Of a stretch of 64,000 nucleotides of DNA, positions 44,804 to 56,726 are shown piece by piece. Position 1 is the stretch's first letter, and every line of letters starts with the position of its first letter. Source of the DNA: Halanaerobium saccharolyticum (lineage in GTDB: Bacteria > Bacillota > Halanaerobiia > Halanaerobiales > Halanaerobiaceae); contig NZ_SNWX01000001.1 of the NCBI RefSeq assembly GCF_004362045.1, positions 1 through 64,000 on the forward strand, read 5' to 3'. Position numbers and translations under genes: made by a program. The notes beneath the pieces were generated by a model, which did not search any database, was not told the origin of the DNA, and worked only from the letters and a program-made list of their open reading frames with translations.

Positions 44804-46003
44804 ATGTTTGAATATTTAACAGCTGGAGAATCTCACGGGCCCAGGCTGACAGCGATAATTAAAAGCCTCCCCTCCGGTTTGAGAGTAGAAGTTGATAAAA
44901 TAAACGAACAGTTATTTAGGAGGCAGCAGGGTTATGGCCGCGGGGTACGAATGAAAATAGAAAGTGACCGGGTGATTATTAATTCAGGTCTGCGCCACAA
45001 AAAAACTCTGGGTACACCTTTGAGTATGACTATCGAAAATAAGGACTGGCAGAACTGGCTTGAGGTGATGGCCCCTGACCAGGAGCGGGGGGAAGAGGTT
45101 GAGGCTCTGACCAATCCCCGACCTGGACATGCTGATCTGGCGGGAGCTTTAAAATATAACCACCGTGATCTGCGTAATGTGCTTGAGCGAGCAAGTGCCC
45201 GCGAAACTGCTGCCCGGACGGCAGTAGGAGCAGTGGCCGGACAATTTTTAGCGGAATTTGAGATTGATGTCTACAGTCATGTGGTCCAGATTGGGAATCT
45301 AAAAAGTGAAACCTGGACCGATTTAAAGGCAAAGGCTCCGGATCGATTTGCGAATAAAGAAGCTGTCCAAAAATATTTTGCCGAACTGGATCAGACTCCA
45401 CTCCGCTGTGGGGACAGCAGTAAAACTGAGGCCATGAAGAACTTAATTGATTCCTGGCGGGACAATGGAGATTCAGTCGGCGGAGTTTTTGAGATAGTCG
45501 TCACCGGGCTGCCGGTGGGTTTGGGCAGTCATGTCCACTGGGATTTAAAACTGGAAAGCAAACTGGCAGCTCAGCTGATGGGGATTCAGGCAGTTAAAGG
45601 TGTAGAAATTGGAGCTGGTTTTAAGGGAGCCGGACTCCCTGGTTCTAAAGCCCATGATCAGATATTTTATAATCTTGACCGCGGTTTTTACCGGAACTCC
45701 AATCAGGCCGGCGGCATAGAAGGTGGAATGACAAATGGAGAGGAACTAATTATCCGGCTGGCAGTGAAGCCGATTCCGACTCTGGCTCAAGCTCTGCATT
45801 CAGCTGATATAATTTCTAAAAAAGAAACAACTGCTGCTAAAGAACGCTCTGATGTCTGTGCAGTTCCGGCAGCCAGTATAGTTGGAGAAGCAGTGACAGC
45901 TATTGTGCTGGCCGGGAGTACTGCCGAAAAGTTTGGCGGGGACAGCATCAGGGAAATCAAGCGCAATTATGACGGCTATTTAGAACAGCTGCGAAAGTTT
46001 TAA
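44804..46003 (+). CDS. aroC: chorismate synthase
   Basis: AroC makes chorismate from EPSP using reduced FMN. The 399-residue protein has the TAGESHGPRL opening, GYGRGVRMKIE, RASARETAARTAVGAVA and GGIEGGMTNGEEL. GAGGAGG precedes the ATG. It is the last gene of the operon. No clear terminator follows within the 225-base AT-rich gap. Confidence 0.96.
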   Translation: MFEYLTAGESHGPRLTAIIKSLPSGLRVEVDKINEQLFRRQQGYGRGVRMKIESDRVIINSGLRHKKTLGTPLSMTIENKDWQNWLEVMAPDQERGEEVEALTNPRPGHADLAGALKYNHRDLRNVLERASARETAARTAVGAVAGQFLAEFEIDVYSHVVQIGNLKSETWTDLKAKAPDRFANKEAVQKYFAELDQTPLRCGDSSKTEAMKNLIDSWRDNGDSVGGVFEIVVTGLPVGLGSHVHWDLKLESKLAAQLMGIQAVKGVEIGAGFKGAGLPGSKAHDQIFYNLDRGFYRNSNQAGGIEGGMTNGEELIIRLAVKPIPTLAQALHSADIISKKETTAAKERSDVCAVPAASIVGEAVTAIVLAGSTAEKFGGDSIREIKRNYDGYLEQLRKF

Positions 46004-46228
46004 TTTAATAATTATTTCATTTTAACCATATTCTAATAATTATCCCTTATTATATTAAATAGATAAGCTGAGGTAAATATTTTGAATAGACTTTATAAGA
46101 ATTTAATCTTTTCATCATATTTTCATCACATTTCTGAACTATAGTGTTATTTAGACAAAAGAGATCGATGCTTAACTAAATATTTTTAGAGTTAAGCAGA
46201 ATTAATTTAAGGGGAGTGCTTATATTTA

Positions 46229-46975
46229 ATGAAAAAGATTTTAATTTCACTTTTATTGATAACTGTTCTGATGGTTCCGACAGCTGTTCTGGCTCAGGAT
46301 GCAGCTAATAATGGCGAGCAGCCTGCTGGCTCATCAAATCAGACTAAGCAGGTAGTGGCAGCTGTTAATGGAGAAGAAATAACATCTCAAGAACTTGCAC
46401 AGCAGGCCAATGTTAATCAAATCCTGCAGCAGGTTAGTCGGGTTGATCAGCAGCTGGCCCAGATTTTATCAAGTTCTGAGGCTGGGAAAAAGGTATTAAA
46501 TGAACTCAAAAAGGCTAAATTAGATGGCCTTATTGATAATGTCTTATTAAAACAGGCAGCAGAAGAATCGAACATTACTCTAACTCAGAGTGAAAAAAAT
46601 GAAATTTATAAAAAGCAGAAAGATGCTATATTAAAGCAGAATAAGATGACTGAAAAACAGTTTCTATCTATTCTGAAAAAGCAGGGTTATGAGAATGAAG
46701 CTGCTTATAAAAAAGAATTTTTAAACAATCCTCAGATTAAAATTAATAAACTGATTGAGCAGAAAGTACTGTCCAATATTGAAGTCAGTGAAAAAGAACT
46801 GCAGCAGGCATATGATCAAAATAAAAAGGCCTTTGCTAAGAGTGGGAAGGACACTTCTTTCGAAAAATTGAAGCCGCAGTTAAAGCAGATGCTCAAGCAG
46901 CAGAAGCAGAGTCAGGCGATTAATCAATATTTACAAAAGCTAAGAAAAGAAGCGGAGATCAAAAAGAACATTTAA
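46229..46975 (+). CDS. secreted SurA/PrsA-type chaperone lacking a PPIase domain
   Basis: The 248-residue protein has a signal peptide (residues 1-22, VPTAVLAQ, no lipobox cysteine). A SurA N-terminal-like chaperone core follows: VVAAVNGEEITSQELAQQ, then a long helical region to the end. The parvulin peptidyl-prolyl isomerase domain of PrsA or SurA is missing: the C-terminus ends soon after LEKLKPQLKQML-type helices (about 210-248). It probably works in the periplasm or envelope as a holdase. A terminator follows. Confidence 0.75.
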   Translation: MKKILISLLLITVLMVPTAVLAQDAANNGEQPAGSSNQTKQVVAAVNGEEITSQELAQQANVNQILQQVSRVDQQLAQILSSSEAGKKVLNELKKAKLDGLIDNVLLKQAAEESNITLTQSEKNEIYKKQKDAILKQNKMTEKQFLSILKKQGYENEAAYKKEFLNNPQIKINKLIEQKVLSNIEVSEKELQQAYDQNKKAFAKSGKDTSFEKLKPQLKQMLKQQKQSQAINQYLQKLRKEAEIKKNI

Positions 46976-47010
46976 TGGAATCTTTTTTATCTAAAGATTA
47001 TATTCAGCGG

Positions 47011-47039
47011 AGTCCTGCCTAAAAGGCAGGACTTTTTTC
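47011..47039 (+). terminator. terminator after the chaperone gene
   Basis: AGTCCTGCC and GGCAGGACT form a perfect 9-bp stem with a 5-base loop, then Ts. Confidence 0.9.
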
Positions 47040-47110
47040 TTTCTGCTGTAGTAAAATTTAAGGTAGAAATTTTATTGCTAATCTTAATTCCTTTATTGTT
47101 AATAATTTAC

Positions 47111-47139
47111 TTACAATTTGGTCTTTGAGCTGATATAAT
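47111..47139 (+). promoter_or_regulatory. promoter of the aminopeptidase gene
   Basis: TTACAA, 17 bases and TATAAT, 44 bases before the ATG. Confidence 0.65.
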
Positions 47140-47183
47140 TAATGAGAATAAAATTTAAAATCAGATAATAGGAGGCATTATAG

Positions 47184-48584
47184 ATGAGTGAAGAAAAAAA
47201 GAATGAGAATGCGTATCAGGCGAAAAATGCCTGGACAGAAATGGGCGAAGAGGAAAGAAAAGAAGTTTTTGCCTTTAACGAAAATTATGCAAATTTTTTA
47301 ACTGAGAATAAAACCGAAAGAGAATTTGCCAGTGCTGCGATAGCTGAGCTGGAAGCGGCAGGTTTTAAAAATATTGAACAGTATGAGAGCTTAAAAAAGG
47401 GAGATAAGGTTTATGTAGCCAACCGTTCCCGGGCTTTAATGGCAGCTGTGATTGGCGAGAAAGACCTGAAGGAAGGTTTAAAAATCATCGGCAGCCATAT
47501 TGATTCTCCCAGACTGGATTTAAAACCAAATCCACTTTACGAAGATGGTGAGATGGCAATGTTTAAGACTCACTATTATGGTGGAGTTAAAAAATATCAG
47601 TGGGTTACAATGCCCCTGGCCCTGCACGGAGTGGTTGTTAAAGATGATGGCAGCCAGATAAAGATCAGTATCGGCGAAAAAGAGGATGAACCTGTATTTT
47701 TTATCAGTGATGTTCTGCCTCATCTCGGCAAAAAACAGATGAAAAAATCAATGAGTGAGGGTATCAGTGGTGAGCAGTTAAATGTAGTTGTGGGCAGTAT
47801 TCCTGTTGCTGATGAAGATGCAAAAGATAAAATTAAAACCGCTGTTTTAAATCACCTCAAATCCGAATATGATTTTAAAGAAGAAGATTTTATCAGTGCT
47901 GATCTGCAGATAGTGCCTGCCTTTAAGACCAGAGATGCTGGTTTTGACAGAGGTTTACTTGCCGGTTATGGTCATGATGATCGGGTCTGCAGTTATACAG
48001 CTTTAGAGGCGATTTTAGATGTAAAAGAACCTCAATATACTTCTGTAGTTCTGCTGATGGACCGCGAAGAAGTAGGAAGCATGGGATCTACCGGTATGCA
48101 GTCTCATTTCTTTGAGGATCAGGTAGCAAATCTGGTGGACCTTTATTATAATCAATACAGCGAATTACTGGTGCGTAAGGTAATGCAGAACTCGAGAGTG
48201 CTGTCAGCTGATGTAAATGCAGCCTATGATCCTGATTTTGCTGAAGTTTATGCCAAACATAATTCTGCTTATCTGGGCAAAGGTATTGTTATTTCTAAAT
48301 ATACCGGAGCCCGCGGTAAGGCTGGAGCTTCTGAGGCCAGTGCCGAATTTATGGGAGAAATCAGAGGTCTCTTTAATAATGCAGGTGTAATCTGGCAGAC
48401 AGCTGAGCTCGGCAAGATTGATGAAGGTGGAGGCGGAACTATTGCTCAATTCCTGGCCAATTACAATATGGATGTAGTTGACTGTGGACCGGCTGTACTT
48501 TCAATGCATTCACCCTATGAAGTGGTAAGTAAGGCAGATGTATATCATACTTATTTAGCTTATAATGTATTTTTAGAAAAATAA
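47184..48584 (+). CDS. apeA: M18 family aminopeptidase
   Basis: This is a zinc aminopeptidase of the aspartyl-aminopeptidase (M18) family with 466 residues. It has the metal motifs SHIDSPRLDLKPNPLYE, GYGHDDRVCSY and DREEVGSMGSTG, and an MHSPYEVVSKADVY C-terminus. It is a cytoplasmic enzyme with no signal peptide. It forms a single-gene unit. Confidence 0.92.
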   Translation: MSEEKKNENAYQAKNAWTEMGEEERKEVFAFNENYANFLTENKTEREFASAAIAELEAAGFKNIEQYESLKKGDKVYVANRSRALMAAVIGEKDLKEGLKIIGSHIDSPRLDLKPNPLYEDGEMAMFKTHYYGGVKKYQWVTMPLALHGVVVKDDGSQIKISIGEKEDEPVFFISDVLPHLGKKQMKKSMSEGISGEQLNVVVGSIPVADEDAKDKIKTAVLNHLKSEYDFKEEDFISADLQIVPAFKTRDAGFDRGLLAGYGHDDRVCSYTALEAILDVKEPQYTSVVLLMDREEVGSMGSTGMQSHFFEDQVANLVDLYYNQYSELLVRKVMQNSRVLSADVNAAYDPDFAEVYAKHNSAYLGKGIVISKYTGARGKAGASEASAEFMGEIRGLFNNAGVIWQTAELGKIDEGGGGTIAQFLANYNMDVVDCGPAVLSMHSPYEVVSKADVYHTYLAYNVFLEK

Positions 48585-48609
48585 ATTAAGCTTAAAATTG
48601 TTAGAAACT

Positions 48610-48645
48610 CACAGGAGGAGCAGGGGGCTGCTTCCCCTGTGTTTT
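48610..48645 (+). terminator. terminator of the aminopeptidase gene
   Basis: CACAGG pairs with CCTGTG, with an inner GGAGCAG/CTGCTTCC stem, then TTTTA. Confidence 0.75.
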
Positions 48646-48780
48646 ATATTTAATTTTGGGAAATGTTAATTGCTTAACTTTAATTAATTTTATATCGTAT
48701 ATAATAAATGTTGTAAGTTAAATGGTATATTACAATAACTGCCATAATAAGAACTAATAATACTCAGGGAGTGATCTACA

Positions 48781-49440
48781 ATGGCGAAAATCGATCAGGA
48801 AGAAAAAAACAAGATCAAGGAACTGTTTTCTAAACATTTAAAAGACGAAGTTAATTTACTTTTCTTTTCTAAAGATGAGGACTGCCAGTACTGTGCAGAT
48901 ACAGAAGAAATTCTAACAGAAGTAACCGCTTTAGATGAAAAAGTAAATTTCGAAAAACATTTAGTAGGCAGCGATAAAGCTGAAGAATTAGGTGTTGATA
49001 GAGCACCGGCAATTATTTTTCTAAATAATGAAGGTCAGGACAGTGGAGTTCATTTTTATGGAATTCCATCAGGTTATGAGTTTACTTCTTTAATTGAAGA
49101 TATTCTGGATATGTCTGATCAGGAGAGAATTGACTTATCTGAAGATATTAAAAAAGAAATAAGAGCAGTTGAATCTGATGTTCTGCTGCAGGTATTTATT
49201 ACTCCAACCTGTCCTTACTGTCCTCGTGCGGTTAGAGTTGCTCACCAGATGGCAATGCTTAACCCAAAGGTCAGAGGAGAAATGGTAGAGGCGATGGAGT
49301 TTGAAGAACTCTCCGCAAGCTTTAATGTCTCCGGGGTCCCAAAAACAGTTATTAACTCAGGTGCAGATGAGCAGGTTGGTGCAGTTCCAGCCAAAACAAT
49401 TTTAAAGAAAATTATGGATTTAGCAAAAGCAGCCAGCTAA
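48781..49440 (+). CDS. glutaredoxin-like protein disulfide oxidoreductase (two thioredoxin folds)
   Basis: The 219-residue protein has two thioredoxin-fold units. The first carries CQYC (EDCQYCADTEEIL), the second CPYC (TPTCPYCPRAVRVAHQMA). The cis-Pro segments are RAPAIIF and SGVPKTVI. This two-fold layout is the PDO family, found in thermophiles and anaerobes, which can exchange disulfides with thioredoxin reductase. It is upstream of trxA with a repeat between them. GGGAG precedes the ATG. Confidence 0.88.
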   Translation: MAKIDQEEKNKIKELFSKHLKDEVNLLFFSKDEDCQYCADTEEILTEVTALDEKVNFEKHLVGSDKAEELGVDRAPAIIFLNNEGQDSGVHFYGIPSGYEFTSLIEDILDMSDQERIDLSEDIKKEIRAVESDVLLQVFITPTCPYCPRAVRVAHQMAMLNPKVRGEMVEAMEFEELSASFNVSGVPKTVINSGADEQVGAVPAKTILKKIMDLAKAAS

Positions 49441-49466
49441 AATATAAACTTTATATTTTAATTCAC

Positions 49467-49506
49467 TTGTACCAGGCACCAAAAATCTTTTTGGTGCCTG
49501 GTACAA
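49467..49506. repeat. palindromic repeat, family B (perfect copy)
   Basis: TTGTACCAGGCACCAAAAA and its complement form a perfect 19-bp stem with a 2-base centre. The outer GTACCAGG matches 32690. It sits between the PDO gene and trxA and can also act as a terminator. Confidence 0.85.
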
Positions 49507-49539
49507 ATAAATAAATTCACAACAGGAGGAAATTTTATA

Positions 49540-49860
49540 ATGAGCAAACCGGTAAAAGTAACAGATGATAACTTCAACACAGAGGTATTAAGTGCTGACA
49601 AAAAAGTTTTGGTTGATTTCTGGGCAGAATGGTGTGGGCCCTGTAGAATGGTAGCCCCTGTCTTAGAGGATGTAGCAGGAGAATATGGGGATCAGATTAA
49701 GGTTGCCAAATTAAATGTTGATGATAATCAGACTACTGCTTCCAGATATGGAATCATGAGCATTCCCACCATGTTAGTTATGGAAGATGGTAAGGTTGTA
49801 GATAAACTGGTAGGATATATGCCCAAGGATAAACTTGTAAAAAAATTAGATTTAAAATAA
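49540..49860 (+). CDS. trxA: thioredoxin
   Basis: This 106-residue thioredoxin has the classic active site WAEWCGPCRMVAP, the cis-Pro SIPTMLVM and a normal length. AGGAGG precedes the ATG. It should be reduced by TrxB (22.4 kb). Confidence 0.97.
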   Translation: MSKPVKVTDDNFNTEVLSADKKVLVDFWAEWCGPCRMVAPVLEDVAGEYGDQIKVAKLNVDDNQTTASRYGIMSIPTMLVMEDGKVVDKLVGYMPKDKLVKKLDLK

Positions 49861-49881
49861 TAAATTTTAATCAAATTTCAA

Positions 49882-49921
49882 AACCTCTCTTTCTATTTTA
49901 AGATAGAAGAGGGGTTTTTTA
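49882..49921 (+). terminator. terminator of trxA
   Basis: AACCTCT/AGAGGGGTT with an inner TTCTAT/ATAGAA stem, then Ts. Confidence 0.85.
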
Positions 49922-49999
49922 TATTTTCTTGCAGATAACCCTGTAAAAGTACAAAGTTTTATGATAAAATTAAGATTGATTAAAAAAGGAGGGTTATAA

Positions 50000-50407
50000 G
50001 TGCAGCGTTTATTAGTTATACATACGCCTGATGCTGATCTGACGGAGATAGCAGAAGGTATTAAAGAAGGGGCAGAAGCCCAGGGGTTTAGAGTTGATAT
50101 GAAGAACACTAAAGATATTGGGAATGGTATCTCCTTTTATCCCTATGATTTGATTATAGCAGGCAGCACAACCGAGGGGATTTTTCGGGGTAAGATAGAT
50201 CAATCTTTAAATAAGTTCCTTTCCGAAGCCAAGCGAACTGTAGGGAAAGATGCTGTCGCCTATGTTAAACCTCGCTTTTTTGCAACGAATAAGTCTTTAA
50301 AAAAAGTAATGTCGGCTCTGGAATCACAGGGCTGTATAGTTAAAAATTTTAAGGCAATTAAGGACCACCAGTCAGCAGTAGAATTTGGTAAAAATCTTAA
50401 AATATAG
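50000..50407 (+). CDS. flavodoxin-like protein
   Basis: The 135-residue protein has a Rossmann-like flavodoxin layout: LLVIHTPDADLTEIAEGI takes the place of the phosphate loop, then YDLIIAGSTTEGIFRGKI. The usual Ser/Thr-rich FMN phosphate loop (TxTGNT) is not seen, so FMN binding is uncertain. The GTG start follows AGGAGG. It is a single gene with its own terminator. Confidence 0.65.
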   Translation: MQRLLVIHTPDADLTEIAEGIKEGAEAQGFRVDMKNTKDIGNGISFYPYDLIIAGSTTEGIFRGKIDQSLNKFLSEAKRTVGKDAVAYVKPRFFATNKSLKKVMSALESQGCIVKNFKAIKDHQSAVEFGKNLKI

Positions 50408-50415
50408 AATTTAAA

Positions 50416-50449
50416 AACCGCAGTTAAAATTTGGGCTGTGGTTTTTTCA
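50416..50449 (+). terminator. terminator of the flavodoxin-like gene
   Basis: AACCGCAG and CTGTGGTT form an 8-bp stem with a G-U pair, then Ts. Confidence 0.8.
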
Positions 50450-50481
50450 AATTATAATATTCTGGAGTGGATTAATAAAGA

Positions 50482-50919
50482 ATGAGTAAAAATGTTTCAA
50501 TTAAATTAGAAAATGTACAGCAAATAATTGATGATCAGGAAAAACAGAGAATAAATAATCAGTACCAGGGCGAATTTTATATTAAAAATGAAAAACTTTA
50601 TTTAAGTTATCAGGATGATGCCGAAGGTATGGATGGAGCCCGGACTGTTGTCAAAATTGATCCGGAGCGGGAACGGGTTCTGCTTTTGCGTCATCAGCCC
50701 GCAGCTATGAAACAGGATTTTGTAATCGGAAAAAAGCAGGAAGGATATTTTAAAACTGCCTATGGTGAAATTAAAATGGCAGTTAAAACTAAGAGACTGG
50801 AAATGGAAATCAGCGAGAATGCCGGACTGATCAGGATTAATTATCAGGTCTTTTTAGGTGGAGAGTTAAATGCTGAACACCATTTGAAAATTAATTATAA
50901 AATATTAAAAGAAAAATAA
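50482..50919 (+). CDS. DUF1934 beta-barrel protein (YwiB-like)
   Basis: The 145-residue protein has the DUF1934 outline: a beta-rich chain with YQGEFYIKNEKLYLSYQDD, GARTVVKID, a central FKTAYGEIKMAV and a C-terminal INYQVFLGGELNAEHHLKI. The structure is lipocalin-like and the function is unknown. In Bacillus the ywiB gene also stands before argS, and here argS starts 31 bases later. Confidence 0.85.
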   Translation: MSKNVSIKLENVQQIIDDQEKQRINNQYQGEFYIKNEKLYLSYQDDAEGMDGARTVVKIDPERERVLLLRHQPAAMKQDFVIGKKQEGYFKTAYGEIKMAVKTKRLEMEISENAGLIRINYQVFLGGELNAEHHLKINYKILKEK

Positions 50920-50950
50920 TAGAATTAAAATCACTAGGAGGTTTATTGTT

Positions 50951-52612
50951 TTGCAGAAAAATTTACAGGCCGCAGTGGAAGCTGAATTAATCAGTTTTCT
51001 GGTCGAAAGTGTAAAAAAAGCTATTTATGAGGGAGATTTAGACTTAGAAAAGGTGCCTGAAGTTTCAATTGAGGTACCCCGGGAAAAAGGGCATGGTGAT
51101 TATGCTACTAATCTGGCAATGGTTTTAGCAGGCCAGGCAGGGATGAACCCCCGTCAGATTGCCGAAATAATAGTTGAGAATTTTGAAAGTGAAATTGTAG
51201 AGGAAATCAGTATTGCTGGCCCGGGTTTTATTAATTTTAAACTAAAAAATGCCTGGCTCTGGAATAATCTGAAGCTGATTACTAAACAGGCAGAAGATTA
51301 TGGTAAAATTGATGCTGGTAGAGGCAGAAGAGTACAGCTGGAATTTGTTTCTGTTAACCCTACCGGGCCGCTGCATGTGGGTCACAGTCGGGGAGCTGTA
51401 GTTGGTGATGTAACTGCTTCAGTTATGGAGGCTGCCGGTTATGAGGTAGAAAGAGAATATTATATCAATGATGCCGGAAATCAGATGGATATTCTCGGTC
51501 AGTCAACCCTTTTGAGATATAGAGAAATCCTGGGTGAAGATATTGAAATGCCGGAGGATGTTTATGCTGGTGATTATATTAAAGAAATTGCACAGGATTT
51601 ATATGAGAAATATGGTTCTGATCTAATGGAAAAAGAAGAAGCGGAAAGACTGGAAATCTGCCGCGAATATGCCTATCAGAAAATGCTTAAGAATATCGAA
51701 GAAGACTTAGAAGAATTTGGAATTGAATTTGATAACTGGTTTAGTGAGCGGACACTTCATCCCGATAAAGTTCAGCAGGCAATTGAGCTGCTGAGAGATA
51801 AGGGTTATATTTTTGAGAAGGAAGATGCTCTCTGGTTTAAATCAACTGACTTTGGTGATGATAAAGACCGGGTTATCATTAAATCAGATGGTTCTCCAAC
51901 CTATCTGGCAGCAGATATGGCCTATCATCTAGACAAATTAGAGCGCGGTTTTGATAAACTGATTAATGTCTGGGGAGCTGACCACCACGGTTATATTCCG
52001 CGGATGAAAGCTGTGATTGAAGCTTTTGGTTATGATCGAGAGACTCTGGAGGTCATTGTGGTTCAGATGGTTACCCTGCTCCGGAATGGTAAAAAAATGC
52101 CGATGTCTAAAAGAGCAGGCAGTTTTGTAACTATGAAAGATGTAAATCAGGAAGTTGGAATAGATGCCGCCCGCTATTATTATGTAATGCGCAGTACTGA
52201 CAGCCACCTTGATTTTGATCTGGAACTTGCCAAGGAAGAATCAAGCAGCAATCCGGTTTATTATGTTCAGTATGCTCATGCCAGAATTCACAGTATAATA
52301 GATAATGCTGAGCTGGAAGCTGATGCTGAAAACCTTGATCTCTTAACAGATGAAGCTGAAATTGATTTAATGAAGATGCTGGCTAAATTTCCGGAAGAAA
52401 TTAAAATGATTGCTGAGTCAAGACAGCCCCATCATCTGACAACTTATGCCTATGACCTTGCAACTGCTTTCCATTCGTTCTATAATAATTGTCGGGTAAA
52501 TACAGATAATGAAAACTTAGCTCAGGCAAGACTTTATTTAGTCAACGCAGCCTGCCAGGTTTTAAAGAATGTTTTAACTCTGCTGGGGATCAGTGCCCCG
52601 GAGCAGATGTAG
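50951..52612 (+). CDS. argS: arginyl-tRNA synthetase
   Basis: This class I synthetase has 553 residues. The HIGH equivalent is PTGPLHVGHSRGAVVGD, the KMSK equivalent is PMSKRAGSFV, the N-terminal Add-1 domain is present, and the C-terminal anticodon domain ends LLGISAPEQM. The TTG start is 9 bases after AGGAGG. Confidence 0.96.
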   Translation: MQKNLQAAVEAELISFLVESVKKAIYEGDLDLEKVPEVSIEVPREKGHGDYATNLAMVLAGQAGMNPRQIAEIIVENFESEIVEEISIAGPGFINFKLKNAWLWNNLKLITKQAEDYGKIDAGRGRRVQLEFVSVNPTGPLHVGHSRGAVVGDVTASVMEAAGYEVEREYYINDAGNQMDILGQSTLLRYREILGEDIEMPEDVYAGDYIKEIAQDLYEKYGSDLMEKEEAERLEICREYAYQKMLKNIEEDLEEFGIEFDNWFSERTLHPDKVQQAIELLRDKGYIFEKEDALWFKSTDFGDDKDRVIIKSDGSPTYLAADMAYHLDKLERGFDKLINVWGADHHGYIPRMKAVIEAFGYDRETLEVIVVQMVTLLRNGKKMPMSKRAGSFVTMKDVNQEVGIDAARYYYVMRSTDSHLDFDLELAKEESSSNPVYYVQYAHARIHSIIDNAELEADAENLDLLTDEAEIDLMKMLAKFPEEIKMIAESRQPHHLTTYAYDLATAFHSFYNNCRVNTDNENLAQARLYLVNAACQVLKNVLTLLGISAPEQM

Positions 52613-52635
52613 TAAATACTTATAACTAATTTTAA

Positions 52636-54273
<1,638 letters not shown>

Positions 54274-54285
54274 GGGGGAAAAAGA

Positions 54286-55059
54286 ATGGCAGGAGATTTA
54301 GTTAAATGTGACTTTGATTCACCAGTAGCAACTGTTACTATTAATCGACCACAGGTTTTAAATGCCTATAATGAAGAGTTATTGGATCAGCTCTATCAAA
54401 CCCTGGAAGGACTTTTTGCAGATCAAAAAGCAGCAGCTATAATTTTAACTGCAGAAGGCAGTAGAGCTTTTTCTGTTGGTGGAGATATTGATTATCTGGA
54501 AAGCTTAAATAGTGAACAGGCAAAAAAATTATCGCAAAAAGGACAGCACCTATGTAGTTTAATTGAAAGCAGTGACACAGTTGTAATTGCAGCTGTAGAC
54601 GGATATGCTCTCGGTGGAGGTATGGAAATCACTTTAGCCTGTGATCTCCGTCTTGCTTCAACTCGCTCCCGTTTCGGTCAGCCGGAGGTTAAACTTGGTA
54701 TTATACCTGCTTTTGGCGGCACACAGCGGCTGCCGCGCCTGATTGGAGAGGCAGAAGCTAAAGAATTATTATATACAGGTGATATTATTGATGCTGCTCT
54801 GGCTTATGAGCTGGGGTTGATCAATAAAGTGGTTACCCCCCGGAGTCTGCTTTCTGAGGCTAGAGAACTGGCCCTGGAGATAACTGACCGTTCTACTAAA
54901 GCTGTAAAGCTGATCAAAACTGCTGTTAATAAAAAGTATGTAGAGGATGCAAAAGCGGGATATGAGTATGAGAGTGAAGCTTTTGCCGAGTGCTTTAAAA
55001 CTGAAGAACATAAAGTAAGAATTAGAGAAATGAAGCGAATTGTTAAGGAAGATAGCTAA
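54286..55059 (+). CDS. enoyl-CoA hydratase/isomerase (crotonase) family
   Basis: The 257-residue crotonase has the oxyanion-hole motifs AFSVGGDIDYL and GYALGGGMEITLACDL. Both catalytic-type glutamates are kept (EITLACD and FGQPEVKLGIIPAFGG), as in enoyl-CoA hydratase. It starts 12 bases after pyrG, so it may be read from the same transcript. No other fatty-acid gene is close, so its substrate is unknown. Confidence 0.85.
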   Translation: MAGDLVKCDFDSPVATVTINRPQVLNAYNEELLDQLYQTLEGLFADQKAAAIILTAEGSRAFSVGGDIDYLESLNSEQAKKLSQKGQHLCSLIESSDTVVIAAVDGYALGGGMEITLACDLRLASTRSRFGQPEVKLGIIPAFGGTQRLPRLIGEAEAKELLYTGDIIDAALAYELGLINKVVTPRSLLSEARELALEITDRSTKAVKLIKTAVNKKYVEDAKAGYEYESEAFAECFKTEEHKVRIREMKRIVKEDS

Positions 55060-55179
55060 CTTAGTCTGAGAACTTAACCTAATTTTTGAGATTGAAAAAA
55101 GGATTTTTAGAACTAATGAAGAATAATTAGGTTAAGGAGGTGACGACCTGGCCTTGAGATATCCAGGCCGGGATAAATA

Positions 55180-55812
55180 ATGTTAATCAATCTTTCAACA
55201 ACAATTGCTTTGAGCTGTCCTGCCTGTGGTTGTCTGGAAAAGGAAAAAATTAATATTTTTGAACTACCAGCAGGAGAATTAAAGCAGCTGAGCTGCAGCT
55301 GTGGAGCAGAAAAAGCTGCACTTAAAAGAAAAAATAATTCTCAGATACAGATTCATTATTTCTGTCTGCACTGTAATAAGGCTCACAAAATTACAGTTTC
55401 TGCTCAGAAATTCTGGCGTTCAAATGGCTTACATCCTCTTTCCTGCAGGGAAACAGGTCTGAATCCGGGATTTTTTGGCCCCCCGACTTTAGTTAATGAA
55501 GAAATTAAAAAGGAAAAACAGGACCTGGAGTTAATGGCAGCAGAACTTGGCTTTGATGATTTTAAAAGCCCGGACGTTATGCTGCAGTCACTTGATTTGA
55601 TTCATGACATTGCTGCAGATGGAGCCTTAAGCTGTGAATGCGGCAGTGATGAGATAAACATAGATTTATTTTCTGACAAAATTCAACTAATTTGTAACAA
55701 CTGTGGTTCGCACTTAAATATAGACGCTGTTAACCAGAATGACTTAAAAAATCTAAGACAGCTAAATAAAGTGCAGCTGCATACTATTCAGGGAAAACCC
55801 AATAATTTTTAA
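55180..55812 (+). CDS. zinc-ribbon protein of unknown function
   Basis: The 210-residue protein has several CxxC sites: CPACGC at the start, CSCG, CLHCNKAHK, and a C-terminal pair CECGSD/CNNCGSHL. This gives two to three probable zinc ribbons around a helical middle. There is no known catalytic motif. A short GC-rich hairpin (CCTGG/CCAGG, 55149-55169) lies in the leader. It precedes fba by 39 bases. Confidence 0.65.
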   Translation: MLINLSTTIALSCPACGCLEKEKINIFELPAGELKQLSCSCGAEKAALKRKNNSQIQIHYFCLHCNKAHKITVSAQKFWRSNGLHPLSCRETGLNPGFFGPPTLVNEEIKKEKQDLELMAAELGFDDFKSPDVMLQSLDLIHDIAADGALSCECGSDEINIDLFSDKIQLICNNCGSHLNIDAVNQNDLKNLRQLNKVQLHTIQGKPNNF

Positions 55813-55827
55813 AAGACCCTGAATTAA

Positions 55828-56709
<882 letters not shown>

Positions 56710-56726
56710 TCTAAAGTGTAATTATT

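Noticed and set aside
45030-45401. 123-codon minus-strand open frame inside aroC
   Set aside because: It lies wholly within aroC, with no start signal or recognisable domain.
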